Of a stretch of DNA of 64,000 nucleotides, positions 17,412 through 26,275 are shown in pieces. The stretch spans positions 62,001-126,000 of the forward strand of contig NZ_JAMFLH010000005.1 of NCBI RefSeq assembly GCF_023501975.1, read 5' to 3'. A program made the translations under genes and the position numbers. The DNA comes from Altererythrobacter sp. KTW20L (GTDB taxonomy: Bacteria; Pseudomonadota; Alphaproteobacteria; Sphingomonadales; Sphingomonadaceae). The notes below the pieces were generated by a model. The model did not search any database, was not told the origin of the DNA, and was given only the letters and a program-made list of their open reading frames with translations. Each line of letters starts with the position of its first letter. Positions within the stretch are counted from its first letter, which is position 1.

Positions 17412-18277
17412 GCCACCTGCTCCAGCAGGCTGGCGATGGCGGCCTGCGCCTCGGGTTCGTCGAGCGTCGGGGCATGGCCGGTGCGGGCAATGGTGATCGT
17501 ATCAAGGCCGGAAATCTTGCGCTTCATCGCCTCCAGCGTGGCGGCGGACAGGATATCCGACAATTCCCCGCGCAGCACCAGCCGGGGGACGGCGGGCAAG
17601 GCGCGGAAGGCGGGCCAAAGGTCGCCAGCAGGCGCATCGACCGGCGCAGCGGCGAATGGCTCGGCGATGCGCATGTCGTAATCCAGCACCACGCGTCCTG
17701 AATTGCCAAGCGCCATCAGCCGCTTGGCCAGTCGCAGCCATTCTGAGATGGAAAAGTCGGGATAGGCCGCGCCCATGCTGTCCTGCAGATAGCGCGCGGC
17801 ATGCATCCAGGTGGGGAAGCTGCGCCCCTGCCCCACATAGTCGCGGATCCGCGCCAGCCCCTCAGGCTCGATCACCGGGCCGATATCGTTGATCACCATT
17901 CCGGCAATCTTTTCCGGCATCAGGTTGGCCAGCAGCACCGACACGATTCCGCCGAGCGACGTGCCCACTGTCACCATCCGCTCCAGCGCCAGGTGCTCCA
18001 CCAGTGCCGCCACATCGGCTACATAGGTGGCCGGCACATAGGTCGATGTATCGCGGGCATAGTCGCTATCGCCCCGGCCGCGGAAATCAACTGCGATCAA
18101 CCGCCATTGGCCGGCAAAGGCCTGCGCCACCGGCTCGAAATCGCGTACATTGCGGGTCAGTCCGGGCAGGCACAGCATCACCGGACGCTCAGGTAGACCG
18201 CCCGCATAGTCACGATAATGCAGCTTGAGGCCGTCGGCGCTTTCCCACTGGCCGTCGTGCCAATCCTGTTCGCTCAT
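17408..18277 (-). CDS. Alpha/beta-fold hydrolase
   Basis: A 289-residue hydrolase. VMLCLPGLTRNVRDFEPVAQ supplies the oxyanion strand, DFRGRGDSDYA the following turn, GTSLGG the nucleophile elbow (Ser near residue 112) and TGHAP the catalytic His near the C-terminus. The Asp is probably in LRGELSDIL. The fold is that of epoxide/haloalkane-type hydrolases and esterases; the substrate is not predictable. ATG at 18277 begins MSEQDWHDGQW; upstream codons overlap the selO 5' region on the opposite strand. Coupled by 4-nt overlap to the GT4 gene. Confidence 0.85.
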   Translation of the reverse strand: MSEQDWHDGQWESADGLKLHYRDYAGGLPERPVMLCLPGLTRNVRDFEPVAQAFAGQWRLIAVDFRGRGDSDYARDTSTYVPATYVADVAALVEHLALERMVTVGTSLGGIVSVLLANLMPEKIAGMVINDIGPVIEPEGLARIRDYVGQGRSFPTWMHAARYLQDSMGAAYPDFSISEWLRLAKRLMALGNSGRVVLDYDMRIAEPFAAAPVDAPAGDLWPAFRALPAVPRLVLRGELSDILSAATLEAMKRKISGLDTITIARTGHAPTLDEPEAQAAIASLLEQVA

Positions 18278-18345
18278 GTGATGATAGCGTCCCTGATTGT
18301 GCCGGACGCCTTGCGCCGCCCGCTGGTTGTCACCACTAATGGCAT

Positions 18346-19683
18346 ATGCGCGATGAACCGCAAGACGCCCCATACCGCCCCGATGCGGCGATTACAGCAA
18401 TTTCCGACTGGATTGGCGATGCGGTGGAGCCCGCCGCCTTTCCCGCCCACCAGTTGCGCTTCCGCAATACGCGATGGGACCGGGCGGTGGGCCTGGGCGA
18501 CCTGTCCGACGAAACATGGCTCGATCACTTCGGCCGCTTTGTCCCGCTGCCGGACAACCTGCCCCGCCCGCTGGCGCTGCGATACCACGGCCACCAGTTC
18601 CGCAACTATAACCCCGAAATCGGTGACGGGCGCGGCTTCCTGTTCGGGCAGTTGCGCGATGGAAACGGCCGAATGCTCGACCTTGGCACCAAAGGGAGCG
18701 GGCGCACGCCCTACAGCCGCACCGCCGATGGCCGCCTTACTCTGAAAGGCGCAGTGCGGGAAATTCTCGCCACCGAAATGCTGGAGGCGCTGGGCGTCTA
18801 TACCTCCAAGACTTTCAGCGTGGTGGAAACGGGCGAGGAACTGTGGCGCGGCGACGAGCCTTCGCCCACCCGCTCCGCCGTGCTGGTCCGCCTCGGCCAT
18901 TCGCACATGCGCATCGGCACCTTCCAGCGCCTCGCCGTGCTGGACGAAACGGATCACCTGGCCCAGCTGGTCGATTACTGCCTGGCGCAGTACCCCGGCC
19001 CCCTGCCCCCCGCCGATGCGCCGGGGCATGACGAACCCGCCGTGATCCTGCTGCATCAGGCAGTGGAGCGGCTGGCCGACCTTGCCGCCAGCTACATGGT
19101 GGCAGGCTTCGTCCACGGCGTGCTCAATTCCGATAACATGGCGATCACCGGCGAAAGCTTTGACTATGGTCCGTGGCGCTGGCTGCCACGGTGGGATCCG
19201 ACCTTTACCGCCGCCTATTTCGACCACAACGGCCTCTACGCCTTTGGTCGCCAGCCCGAGGCGATCCGCTGGAACCTGGGGCAACTGGCCATGGCCCTGC
19301 GTCCCCTGGCCGAAGCCGAACCGCTGATTGCCGCGCTCGCCCGCTATGGCGCCTGCTACCAGCAGGCCATGGTGCGGCGGTTCTGCTGGCGGCTGGGCGT
19401 GGAAAGCCGCGAGATGGAAAGCGACACCGCGCTGATCGAACAGGCCGAGGAAACCATGCGGACCGAAGGCATCGGGCCCGATCGCTATTTCCACCGCGAG
19501 CGCGGGCTGGACGGCGAACCTGTTAGCCTCTTGATCGAGGAAGTGGAGGACCTGTGGTCCGCCATTTCCGAGCGTGATGACTGGGAACCGCTCCACGCCA
19601 AGATCGCTGCCATCCGGCAGCTTGGCCAGGCGCTGGGCGAACCTCCTGTTCCCTCCGGGCATCTACCGGGGGAGAACCCTTAA
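18346..19683 (+). CDS. selO: Protein adenylyltransferase SelO (YdiU/UPF0061)
   Basis: Pseudokinase-fold enzyme that transfers AMP to Ser/Thr/Tyr of target proteins and is linked to redox homeostasis. The 445 residues contain the family motifs: RYHGHQFRNYNPEIGDGRG, DLGTKGSGRTPYSRTADGRLTLKGAVRE (flipped-ATP site), and GVLNSDNMAITGESFDYGPW with the metal-binding Asn and Asp. It is shorter than E. coli SelO (478) and ends PSGHLPGENP without the C-terminal Cys reported to form a regulatory disulfide there, so redox control may differ. Confidence 0.92.
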   Translation: MRDEPQDAPYRPDAAITAISDWIGDAVEPAAFPAHQLRFRNTRWDRAVGLGDLSDETWLDHFGRFVPLPDNLPRPLALRYHGHQFRNYNPEIGDGRGFLFGQLRDGNGRMLDLGTKGSGRTPYSRTADGRLTLKGAVREILATEMLEALGVYTSKTFSVVETGEELWRGDEPSPTRSAVLVRLGHSHMRIGTFQRLAVLDETDHLAQLVDYCLAQYPGPLPPADAPGHDEPAVILLHQAVERLADLAASYMVAGFVHGVLNSDNMAITGESFDYGPWRWLPRWDPTFTAAYFDHNGLYAFGRQPEAIRWNLGQLAMALRPLAEAEPLIAALARYGACYQQAMVRRFCWRLGVESREMESDTALIEQAEETMRTEGIGPDRYFHRERGLDGEPVSLLIEEVEDLWSAISERDDWEPLHAKIAAIRQLGQALGEPPVPSGHLPGENP

Positions 19684-19779
19684 CCTATCGGTTGCAGATG
19701 CAACCACACTTGGAAATTTCCGCTACTCCTGTCTATTGGAGGGGAACGGGCATTTGAGAGAGGCTGCATCACATTGGCC

Positions 19780-21186
19780 ATGACAGAACTGGTTTCCTAC
19801 GAACCTGCGACCGGCGAAGAGCTGTGGCGCGGCGTGCCGGGCGATGTCGATGCCATCGTGGCCCGTGCGCGCAAGGCCTGGCCGCAATGGGCCGCCAAGC
19901 CGCTCGCCACCCGGATCGAACTGCTGCGCCGCTTCACCAACGAAGTGCGCAAGGATCTCGAACTGTTTGCACAGACCATCGCGCGCGAGACCGGCAAGCC
20001 CATGTGGGAAGCCCGCACCGAGGTGGAAAGCGTCATCGCCAAGGTGGAAATCTCGGTCCGCGCCTATGGCGAGCGCACCGGCCAGAAGAAGCTCGACGCA
20101 GGCATCCAGGGCACTGCCGCCGTGCGCCACAAGCCGCATGGTGTGATGGCTGTGCTCGGCCCCTACAACTTCCCCGCCCACCTGCCCAACGGCCACATGA
20201 TCCCGGCGCTGATCGCGGGCAATGCGGTGATCCTGAAGCCGAGTGAAAAGACCCCGGCAACCGGCGAGATGCTGGTGAACCTGCTCAACCGCGCGGGCCT
20301 GCCCGAAGGCGTGGTGCAGCTGCTGATCGGCGGCCCGGATGAAGGCAAGGCCATCGTCGCCCATCCCGGCATCGACGGCGTGCTGTTCACAGGGTCAGCC
20401 CAGGTCGGAATTGCCATCAACCGCAAGCTGGCGACCGAGCCCGGCAAGATCGTGGCGCTGGAAATGGGCGGCAACAACCCGCTGGTGGTGTGGGACACGC
20501 CACTGGTCAGCGATGCCGCCACCCTGATCGTGCAGAGCGCCTTTACCACGGCGGGCCAGCGCTGCACCGCAGCGCGGCGGCTGATCGTCAAGGCATCAAT
20601 GTATGACGCCGTAATCGCCGAGGTGAAGAAGCTGGTGGACCGCATCATCGTTGGCGCGCCTTTCGACGAGCCACAGCCGTTCATGGGCCCGGTGATCGAC
20701 AATGCCACCGCCGACCAGTTGACCGAAAGCTTCGTCTATTTGCTGTCCAACGGCGGGCGCCCGATCACCCACCTGCGCCGCCCGCGCCAGGGCCTGCCCT
20801 TCCTCACCCCCGGCATCATCGACATCACCGCCATGGCCCAGCGCCCAGACGTGGAACTGTTCGGCCCCTTGTTGCAGGTCATCAAGGTGGACGATTTCGA
20901 CCAGGCCATCGCCGAGGCCAACAACACCCGTTTCGGCCTTGCCGCATCGCTGGTGGGCGGCACGCCGGAGCAGTACAATCGCTTCTGGGCCAATGTCCGC
21001 GCCGGGATCGTCAACTGGAACCGGCCGACCAATGGCGCTTCGAGCGCCGCGCCGTTCGGCGGGACGGGCTTTTCGGGCAATCACCGCCCGGCGGCCTACT
21101 ATGCGGCGGACTATTGCGCCTATCCGGTCGCCAGTACGGAAATGGAGCAGCCCCGCGCCAGTGTGGGCGTGGGCTTTAAAGCTTAG
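19780..21186 (+). CDS. astD: N-succinylglutamate 5-semialdehyde dehydrogenase (AstD-like)
   Basis: NAD-dependent aldehyde dehydrogenase of about 468 residues. The match to AstD is strong over its whole length: HKPHGVMAVLGPYNFPAHLPNGH, LEMGGNNPLVVW (catalytic Glu), TAGQRCTAARR (catalytic Cys) and AAPFGGTGFSGNHRPAAYYAADYCAYP. AstD oxidises succinylglutamate semialdehyde in the arginine succinyltransferase pathway. A TTG at 19774 in frame is better spaced from the GAGAGAGG element (19756-19763) and is an alternative start. astA, astB and astE are absent nearby, so its in vivo role is uncertain. Confidence 0.9.
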   Translation: MTELVSYEPATGEELWRGVPGDVDAIVARARKAWPQWAAKPLATRIELLRRFTNEVRKDLELFAQTIARETGKPMWEARTEVESVIAKVEISVRAYGERTGQKKLDAGIQGTAAVRHKPHGVMAVLGPYNFPAHLPNGHMIPALIAGNAVILKPSEKTPATGEMLVNLLNRAGLPEGVVQLLIGGPDEGKAIVAHPGIDGVLFTGSAQVGIAINRKLATEPGKIVALEMGGNNPLVVWDTPLVSDAATLIVQSAFTTAGQRCTAARRLIVKASMYDAVIAEVKKLVDRIIVGAPFDEPQPFMGPVIDNATADQLTESFVYLLSNGGRPITHLRRPRQGLPFLTPGIIDITAMAQRPDVELFGPLLQVIKVDDFDQAIAEANNTRFGLAASLVGGTPEQYNRFWANVRAGIVNWNRPTNGASSAAPFGGTGFSGNHRPAAYYAADYCAYPVASTEMEQPRASVGVGFKA

Positions 21187-21192
21187 TCGGAC

Positions 21193-21933
21193 CTAAAGCC
21201 CCCCGGTCGTCACCAGATCAACCGAGGTCAGCCCGCGCGCATCGGGGCGGGCAAAGACCATAAAGCTGCGCGCCTGGCTGGTCCCGCCCAGCACGTGGTC
21301 GCCGCCCTGCATGATCCGCTGCACGGTGAACCCGTCGCCCATGGCGCGGGTGTAGTAGAAATCCATCACGTCGGCCAATGGCACCGGCGTGGTGAAGTTG
21401 ACCACGCGCAAGCAGCAGACGCCCTCGTCAGTCCCCGCCGCCTCGCTCACCGCGCCGCGCGGATAGACCGGGAACGTGGCCGGCATCCGCGCCGCCCAGG
21501 TCGCGCTGAACTGGGCCAATGCGGCGCAATCGCGGGTACCGCTTCCGGGCGTTGCAGCAGCCCGAGCCGCCACGCTCAGCACGGCTTCTGCCGGCAATTC
21601 GCCTTCGGTCCGTTCGGGCGGCGGCGCGCGGCGCAAGGCGGCATTGCCGCCGACCAGCTCGATAGCTTCGTTGCGGGCGGCAATGATCGCTTCCGGCCCG
21701 CTGTCCGGCAGGGGAATAGAGCCGTCGCCGCTGGCAAAGCTCGCCACCTGGTTGGCGCCGTTGCGCGCCACCATGTCGGGATCGACCATGATGTGATCTG
21801 CCAGCGCGCCTTCCATCAGCGGATCGGAGTGATCGACCGCAACAGGCACGACCTCCTCGCTGTTCCCGCACCCCGCCAGGGCGAGCGCGGCAAGCGGCAT
21901 CAGGCTGCCAAAGGTTTTGCGCAAGGCGTTCAT
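21193..21933 (-). CDS. Hypothetical lipoprotein
   Basis: A 246-residue protein with a lipoprotein signal ending in LAGC (near residue 22). The mature part is Ala-rich with no recognised domain. It contains a two-Cys segment (EGVCCLRVVNF) and an earlier CAALAQFS that could form a disulfide. The C-terminal part (VMDFYYTRAMGDGFTVQRIMQGGDHVLGG...SFMVFARPDARGLTSVDLVT) resembles substrate-independent lipoprotein domains seen in sphingomonads but I cannot name it. Start at 21933 places the signal peptide at the N-terminus. Convergent with astD, 6 bp apart. Confidence 0.75.
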   Translation of the reverse strand: MNALRKTFGSLMPLAALALAGCGNSEEVVPVAVDHSDPLMEGALADHIMVDPDMVARNGANQVASFASGDGSIPLPDSGPEAIIAARNEAIELVGGNAALRRAPPPERTEGELPAEAVLSVAARAAATPGSGTRDCAALAQFSATWAARMPATFPVYPRGAVSEAAGTDEGVCCLRVVNFTTPVPLADVMDFYYTRAMGDGFTVQRIMQGGDHVLGGTSQARSFMVFARPDARGLTSVDLVTTGGL

Positions 21934-22026
21934 CGGGCAACCATAGCCCGGCAATTACCAAGAGGCATTTAACGAAGGCGCCGATTTTTCCCCGCTTGCC
22001 GCCCGCCTGCCGCTGGCATAGCGGTG

Positions 22027-22965
22027 ATGGCGATGAGCACCGCCGTACCCGCCGCTTCGCCAGCCCCTGCGCCGATTTCGCAGAAGCGGGGCCTGCTCTA
22101 TGCGCTGGGAGCCCATGCCACCTGGGGCTCGATGCCGCTTTACCTGATGCTGGTCGAGACGGTTCCGGCGCTGGAATTCGTCGCCTGGCGGCTGGTCTTC
22201 ACCCTCCCGTTATGTCTGCTGATCGTGGCGGCACGATCGGGCTTTGCCGACTTGCGGCGCGTGCTCGGCAATGGCCGCACCATGCTGACGCTGCTGGGCA
22301 GTTCCACGCTGATCGCGATCAACTGGTTCCTCTATGTCCATGCCATCCAGACCGGGCACGTCTATGCCGCCAGCCTGGGCTATTACATCCTGCCGCTGGT
22401 GATGATGCTGCTGGGCCTCGTGTTCCTGGGCGAGAAGCTGACGCGGCTGCAATGGGCAGCAGTGGCGATTGCCGGGGCGGGCGTGGCGGCACTGGCGGCA
22501 GGCGCGCTCAGCACGCTGTGGCTCAGCCTGTCGATGGGCGTGACATTCGGGTTCTACGGCCTGCTGCGCAAGACCGTGGCCGCGGGGCCGCTGACCGGCC
22601 TAACGGTCGAATCGATGATCCTGGTGCCGGTGGCGCTGGTGATCGTCGGCTGGCACGCTGCCAGCGCGGAAGGCACGGCCATGGCGCAAGGCCTGGGCGT
22701 GGCGGCGGCGGTCGCTTTCAGCGGGCCGATGACTGCCGTGCCGCTGCTGATGTTCGCCAGCGCGACCCGCGCCATGCCCTATACCGTGATCGGCTTCCTG
22801 CAGTTCCTCTCGCCCACGGTGGTGTTCCTGATGGGCCTGTTCGTGTTCAACGAGGAGCTGAAACCGGCGCAACTCGCCTGCTTCGTGGCGATCTGGGCGG
22901 CGGCCGCGCTGTTCACCGTGGGGCTGTTCACGAAGCCCAAGGCCGTGGTCGCCCCGCCGGTTTAG
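22027..22965 (+). CDS. rarD: EamA-family transporter RarD
   Basis: A drug/metabolite-transporter superfamily protein of about 312 residues with ten hydrophobic segments in two EamA repeats. RarD-type features include KRGLLYALGAHATWGSMPLY at the first helix, NWFLYVHAIQTGHVYAASLGYYI, and GFLQFLSPTVVFLMGLFVFNEEL in the last repeat. Substrates of RarD are unproven. Start choice is uncertain between GTG 22024, ATG 22027 and ATG 22033. It converges on pyrC with a 4-bp overlap of stops. Confidence 0.85.
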   Translation: MAMSTAVPAASPAPAPISQKRGLLYALGAHATWGSMPLYLMLVETVPALEFVAWRLVFTLPLCLLIVAARSGFADLRRVLGNGRTMLTLLGSSTLIAINWFLYVHAIQTGHVYAASLGYYILPLVMMLLGLVFLGEKLTRLQWAAVAIAGAGVAALAAGALSTLWLSLSMGVTFGFYGLLRKTVAAGPLTGLTVESMILVPVALVIVGWHAASAEGTAMAQGLGVAAAVAFSGPMTAVPLLMFASATRAMPYTVIGFLQFLSPTVVFLMGLFVFNEELKPAQLACFVAIWAAAALFTVGLFTKPKAVVAPPV

Positions 22966-23999
22966 CCGATGAATTTCCAGTGCAGCACTTCGCCTGCATG
23001 GAACGGGACCAGTTCAGCCGCGCCCACGTCGATGGAGGCCGGAACCTCGTGCTCCAGCCGCTCCAGCGTGACTGTCTCCTCGTTGACCGGCAGGCCGTAG
23101 AATGCGGGACCAAAGCGGCTGGCAAAATCCTCAAACTGCCCGATCGCGCCCTCGTCCTCGAACACGGTGAGGTAGCTTTCCAGCGCAAAGGGCGAATTGT
23201 AGATGCCTGCACAGCCACAGGCGCTTTCCTTGGCTTCGCGGGCATGGGGCGCGCTGTCGGTGCCGAGGAAGAACTTGGGATTGCCGCCCGTCGCCGCCTT
23301 GCGCAGCGCCAGCCGGTGCTTCTCGCGCTTGGCCACGGGCAGGCAATAGGCGTGCGGCCTGATCCCGCCCGCGAACATCGCGTTGCGGTTGATGTGGAGG
23401 TGCTGCGGAGTGATCGTGGCAGCCACGTTATCGCCCGCAGCCTCGACAAACTGCACGGCTTCCTGGGTCGTGATATGCTCGAAGATCACCCTCAAAAGCG
23501 GGATGCGCCGGAGCAGCGGCTCCAGCACCTGCTCGATAAACACCGCCTCGCGGTCGAACACGTCCACGCTGGCGTGGGTCACTTCGCCGTGGATGCACAG
23601 CGGCATGCCCGCTTCGGCCATGGCTTCCAGCGCGCCCTGGATATGCATGATGTCGGTCACGCCGCTGTCCGAATTGGTCGTCGCGCCTGCCGGATAGAGC
23701 TTAGCGGCGGTGAACACGCCTTCCCTGAAACCCTGCACCAGGTCGGCGGGATCCGAATTGTTGGTAAGATAGGCCGTCATCAGCGGAGTGAAATTCATTC
23801 CGGCAGGAACCGCAGCCACAATACGCTCGCGATAGGCGCGTGCCGCCTCTGCCGTGGTCACCGGCGGCGACAGGTTGGGCATCACGATGGCGCGGGCGAA
23901 CTGGCGCGCGGTGTGGCCCACCACGCCGGCCAGCATCGCGCCGTCGCGCAGGTGGACGTGCCAGTCATCGGGGCGGCGGATGGTGAGTTGCGTCGTCAT
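22962..23999 (-). CDS. pyrC: Dihydroorotase (class II)
   Basis: Zinc enzyme closing carbamoyl-aspartate to dihydroorotate in pyrimidine synthesis. The 345-residue length matches E. coli PyrC (348). Metal-site motifs are in order: RPDDWHVHLRD (two His), KLYPAGATTNSDSG (carbamylated Lys), CIHGEV, FEHITT, and GTDSAPH with the catalytic Asp. It starts at the ATG at 23999, 38 bp from the divergent ygfZ. pyrE, another gene of the pathway, is at 42177. Confidence 0.97.
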   Translation of the reverse strand: MTTQLTIRRPDDWHVHLRDGAMLAGVVGHTARQFARAIVMPNLSPPVTTAEAARAYRERIVAAVPAGMNFTPLMTAYLTNNSDPADLVQGFREGVFTAAKLYPAGATTNSDSGVTDIMHIQGALEAMAEAGMPLCIHGEVTHASVDVFDREAVFIEQVLEPLLRRIPLLRVIFEHITTQEAVQFVEAAGDNVAATITPQHLHINRNAMFAGGIRPHAYCLPVAKREKHRLALRKAATGGNPKFFLGTDSAPHAREAKESACGCAGIYNSPFALESYLTVFEDEGAIGQFEDFASRFGPAFYGLPVNEETVTLERLEHEVPASIDVGAAELVPFHAGEVLHWKFIG

Positions 24000-24037
24000 G
24001 CCTTCCCCTTAGCCAAGCCCCGCCCTATCTGTCACCC

Positions 24038-24787
24038 ATGACCGCAACCCGCCTGTTTTCGCGCGCCCTGGTGCGCATTTCCCCCACGGCTGAGGCAGAA
24101 AGCGCCGCGGCCTTCCTGCAAGGACTGGTGACCAACGATGTGGCGGGTCCGCTGCCCTGCTATGCCGCGCTGCTGAGCGCGCAGGGCAAGCACCTGTTCG
24201 ACTTCCTGGTGTGGGGGGACGGGTCGGACCTGCTGCTCGATTGCGAGGCGGAATTGGCGGACGAACTGGTCAAACGTCTTTCCCTCTACCGCCTGCGCAA
24301 GCAGCTGGCGATTGTGCGGGATGAGTCGCTGGGGGTGTTCTGGCGCGCAGAAGGCGACTCAGGCACGCCCGATCCGCGCTTGGCCGCACTGGGCGTTCGC
24401 TGGATCGCCCCCGCCGCGCCCGATGACGACGCTGCCGATGCCGCATGGCTCGCCCACCGCCTGTCGCTCGGGGTACCCGAAGGCCGCGCCGAACTGGGCG
24501 ATGTGCTGTGGCTGGAAACCAATGCGGTGGAACTGAACGGCGTCAGTTTCACCAAGGGCTGCTATGTCGGGCAGGAGAATACCGCACGGATGAACTGGCG
24601 GCAGAAGATCAACCGGCGGCTGGTGGTCGTGCCGCTGGACCGGTCCGCTCCGGCGCGGCAGGTGGTGGCCTATCCCGACCTTGGCCTGGCAGTGGACCAC
24701 CTGCGGATCGATGCCATTCCGGCCGATCTTGTGCCGCCGTGGATGCGGCTGACTGCGGCCGATTCGGGCAGCGATTCTACTGTTTGA
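24038..24787 (+). CDS. ygfZ: Folate-binding protein YgfZ
   Basis: A tetrahydrofolate-binding protein of 249 residues needed for repair or maturation of some Fe-S enzymes. It has the family motif KGCYVGQENTARM with the conserved Cys, and the GcvT-like N-terminal fold (FLQGLVTNDVAG, SAQGKHLFDFLVW). It is shorter than E. coli YgfZ (326), as in most alphaproteobacteria. Its 3' end overlaps the convergent TetR gene by 11 bp. Confidence 0.92.
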   Translation: MTATRLFSRALVRISPTAEAESAAAFLQGLVTNDVAGPLPCYAALLSAQGKHLFDFLVWGDGSDLLLDCEAELADELVKRLSLYRLRKQLAIVRDESLGVFWRAEGDSGTPDPRLAALGVRWIAPAAPDDDAADAAWLAHRLSLGVPEGRAELGDVLWLETNAVELNGVSFTKGCYVGQENTARMNWRQKINRRLVVVPLDRSAPARQVVAYPDLGLAVDHLRIDAIPADLVPPWMRLTAADSGSDSTV

Positions 24788-25367
24788 GCGCCGCAAGCGA
24801 GGCCACGACCATCGCGGTCGCCCGTTCGCGCGAAGTGGAGCGATCCACTTTCAGCGATTCGGCCAGCCGCTCACCCATCAGCGCATCGCCCAGAGCCAGC
24901 AGGACAAGAGTGTAGGTCGCCTCGTGCATGGCGCGCTTGGCGCCGTGGGCCAGTTCCTGCGGGTGCAGTTCATCGACCAGTTGGTGGATCGTCTCGACAA
25001 TGGGATCGAGCGCATCCTCGTTGCCAGACAGCAGCATCCAGCTCGCCAGCGCGCCGCCGCCCTGCCGGTCGAAAGCATCGAAGGCCAGGTCCACCGCGCG
25101 CCGCTGGCTGGATATCCCGGCCTTCTCGTCACGCACCGCCTCGCCGATGGCATCGCAAACGGTGCCCGCGATATGCGCCGCCAGCGCCTTTTGCAGCCCG
25201 GCGGCAGAGCCGAAGTGGTGCAGCAGGTTGGCGTGGGTCCGGTCAATCCGGGTGGCGACAGCCTTCAGCGTAACCGCCTGCGGCCCAGCCTCGATCAGCA
25301 GGTCACGCGCGGCAGCCAGCGCGGCGGAGCGGCTCTCTTCAGGCGACAGGCGTTTCCTTATTGACAT
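24777..25367 (-). CDS. TetR-family transcriptional regulator
   Basis: A 196-residue repressor-type protein. The N-terminal HTH is at about residues 15-60 (SAALAAARDLLIEAGPQAVTLKAVATRIDRTHANLLHHFGS). The C-terminal ligand domain is helical and unassigned. It is divergent from a metal-dependent hydrolase gene with 29 bp between start codons. A perfect 14-bp palindrome (25362-25375) covers its own start codon and probably serves as the operator for both genes. Confidence 0.88.
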   Translation of the reverse strand: MSIRKRLSPEESRSAALAAARDLLIEAGPQAVTLKAVATRIDRTHANLLHHFGSAAGLQKALAAHIAGTVCDAIGEAVRDEKAGISSQRRAVDLAFDAFDRQGGGALASWMLLSGNEDALDPIVETIHQLVDELHPQELAHGAKRAMHEATYTLVLLALGDALMGERLAESLKVDRSTSRERATAMVVASLAALKQ

Positions 25368-25375
25368 CGATGTCA
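25361..25375. promoter_or_regulatory. Candidate TetR operator with overlapping -35 element
   Basis: TGACATCGATGTCA at 25362-25375 is a perfect 14-bp palindrome in the 29-bp gap between the TetR start (25367) and the metal hydrolase start (25397). TTGACA at 25361-25366 reads as a consensus -35 for the plus-strand gene. With a 17-bp spacer the -10 would be the weak CATTTT at 25384-25389, placing transcription start at or next to the ATG, so the mRNA could be leaderless. Binding here would block both genes. Confidence 0.65.
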
Positions 25376-25396
25376 GCTATTCCCATTTTGCCGCAC

Positions 25397-26266
25397 ATGA
25401 CCACGAACCTCGACCTAGGCCCTGGCCTGCCCCACGGCAAGACGCCCGCCAGCAAGTCTCCTCCCGGCCTCACCCTGACCGTGCGCGACCGGCGCTTTGC
25501 CCGCGAGCACGCGCTCCAGCGCGGCTGGGCGGGCGGCGATCCGGTGGCGAGCGCATGGCTCACCGCCCTGTCGGCCTCGTTCCCGCGAGGCGAGGCGATG
25601 TTCATCGATGCAGTGAAGGCGCACCGCGATGGCGTGCCGCCGCAGCTTGAAGGCGAAATCCGCGATTTCATCCGCCAGGAAGTGAACCATTCGCGCGAGC
25701 ACCTGGCTTTCAACCGCGCCGCCAGCGAAGCGGGGTACGACCTTTCCGCCATTGACGAACGGGTGGCCGCGCTGGTCGCCATGACCTACACCCGCCCGCC
25801 GATCGTGCGGCTCGCCATCACCACGTCGCTGGAGCATTTCACGGCGATCTTCGCCCACCAGTTCCTCGCCTTCCCCGAGCATTTCAAGGGCAGCGACAGC
25901 GAACTGGCCGACCTGTGGCGCTGGCACGCGGTGGAGGAGATCGAGCACAAGGCGGTCGCCTATGACACCTTTCTCCACGCCACGCGCGACTGGCCAGAGT
26001 TCCGCCGCTGGCTCCTGCGCACGATGGTGATGCTGGATGTGACGGTGCGGTTCATCACCAACCGGTGCCGCGATGCGCTGGAACTGCTGGCGCAGGACGG
26101 TATCACCGGCTGGCGGGCACGCTGGCGGCTTACCGCCTACCTGCTTCACAAGCCGGGCATCCTGCGCCGCCTGGCTCCCGGCTGGCTGAGCTGGTTCGCC
26201 CCCGGCTTCCACCCGTGGAACCACGACGACCGGCACCTGCTGGACCGGGCCGCCGAACCGGCCTGA
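25397..26266 (+). CDS. Predicted metal-dependent hydrolase (PF10118 family)
   Basis: A 289-residue helical protein. Carboxylate/His clusters EVNHSREHLAFN (about residues 96-107), SLEHFTAIFAHQFLAF and WRWHAVEEIEHKAVAYD (about residues 175-191) look like a ferritin-like dinuclear metal site and match the PF10118 family of predicted metal-dependent hydrolases. The reaction is unknown. ATG at 25397 is chosen over upstream codons because those overlap the operator. Control by the adjacent TetR protein is likely. Confidence 0.8.
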   Translation: MTTNLDLGPGLPHGKTPASKSPPGLTLTVRDRRFAREHALQRGWAGGDPVASAWLTALSASFPRGEAMFIDAVKAHRDGVPPQLEGEIRDFIRQEVNHSREHLAFNRAASEAGYDLSAIDERVAALVAMTYTRPPIVRLAITTSLEHFTAIFAHQFLAFPEHFKGSDSELADLWRWHAVEEIEHKAVAYDTFLHATRDWPEFRRWLLRTMVMLDVTVRFITNRCRDALELLAQDGITGWRARWRLTAYLLHKPGILRRLAPGWLSWFAPGFHPWNHDDRHLLDRAAEPA

Positions 26267-26275
26267 GCCTGAGAC

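Noticed and set aside
21996-24041. 681-codon plus-strand frame across rarD and pyrC
   Set aside because: Passes through two well-recognised genes in other frames; composition is Arg/Gly/His-rich as expected of a shadow.
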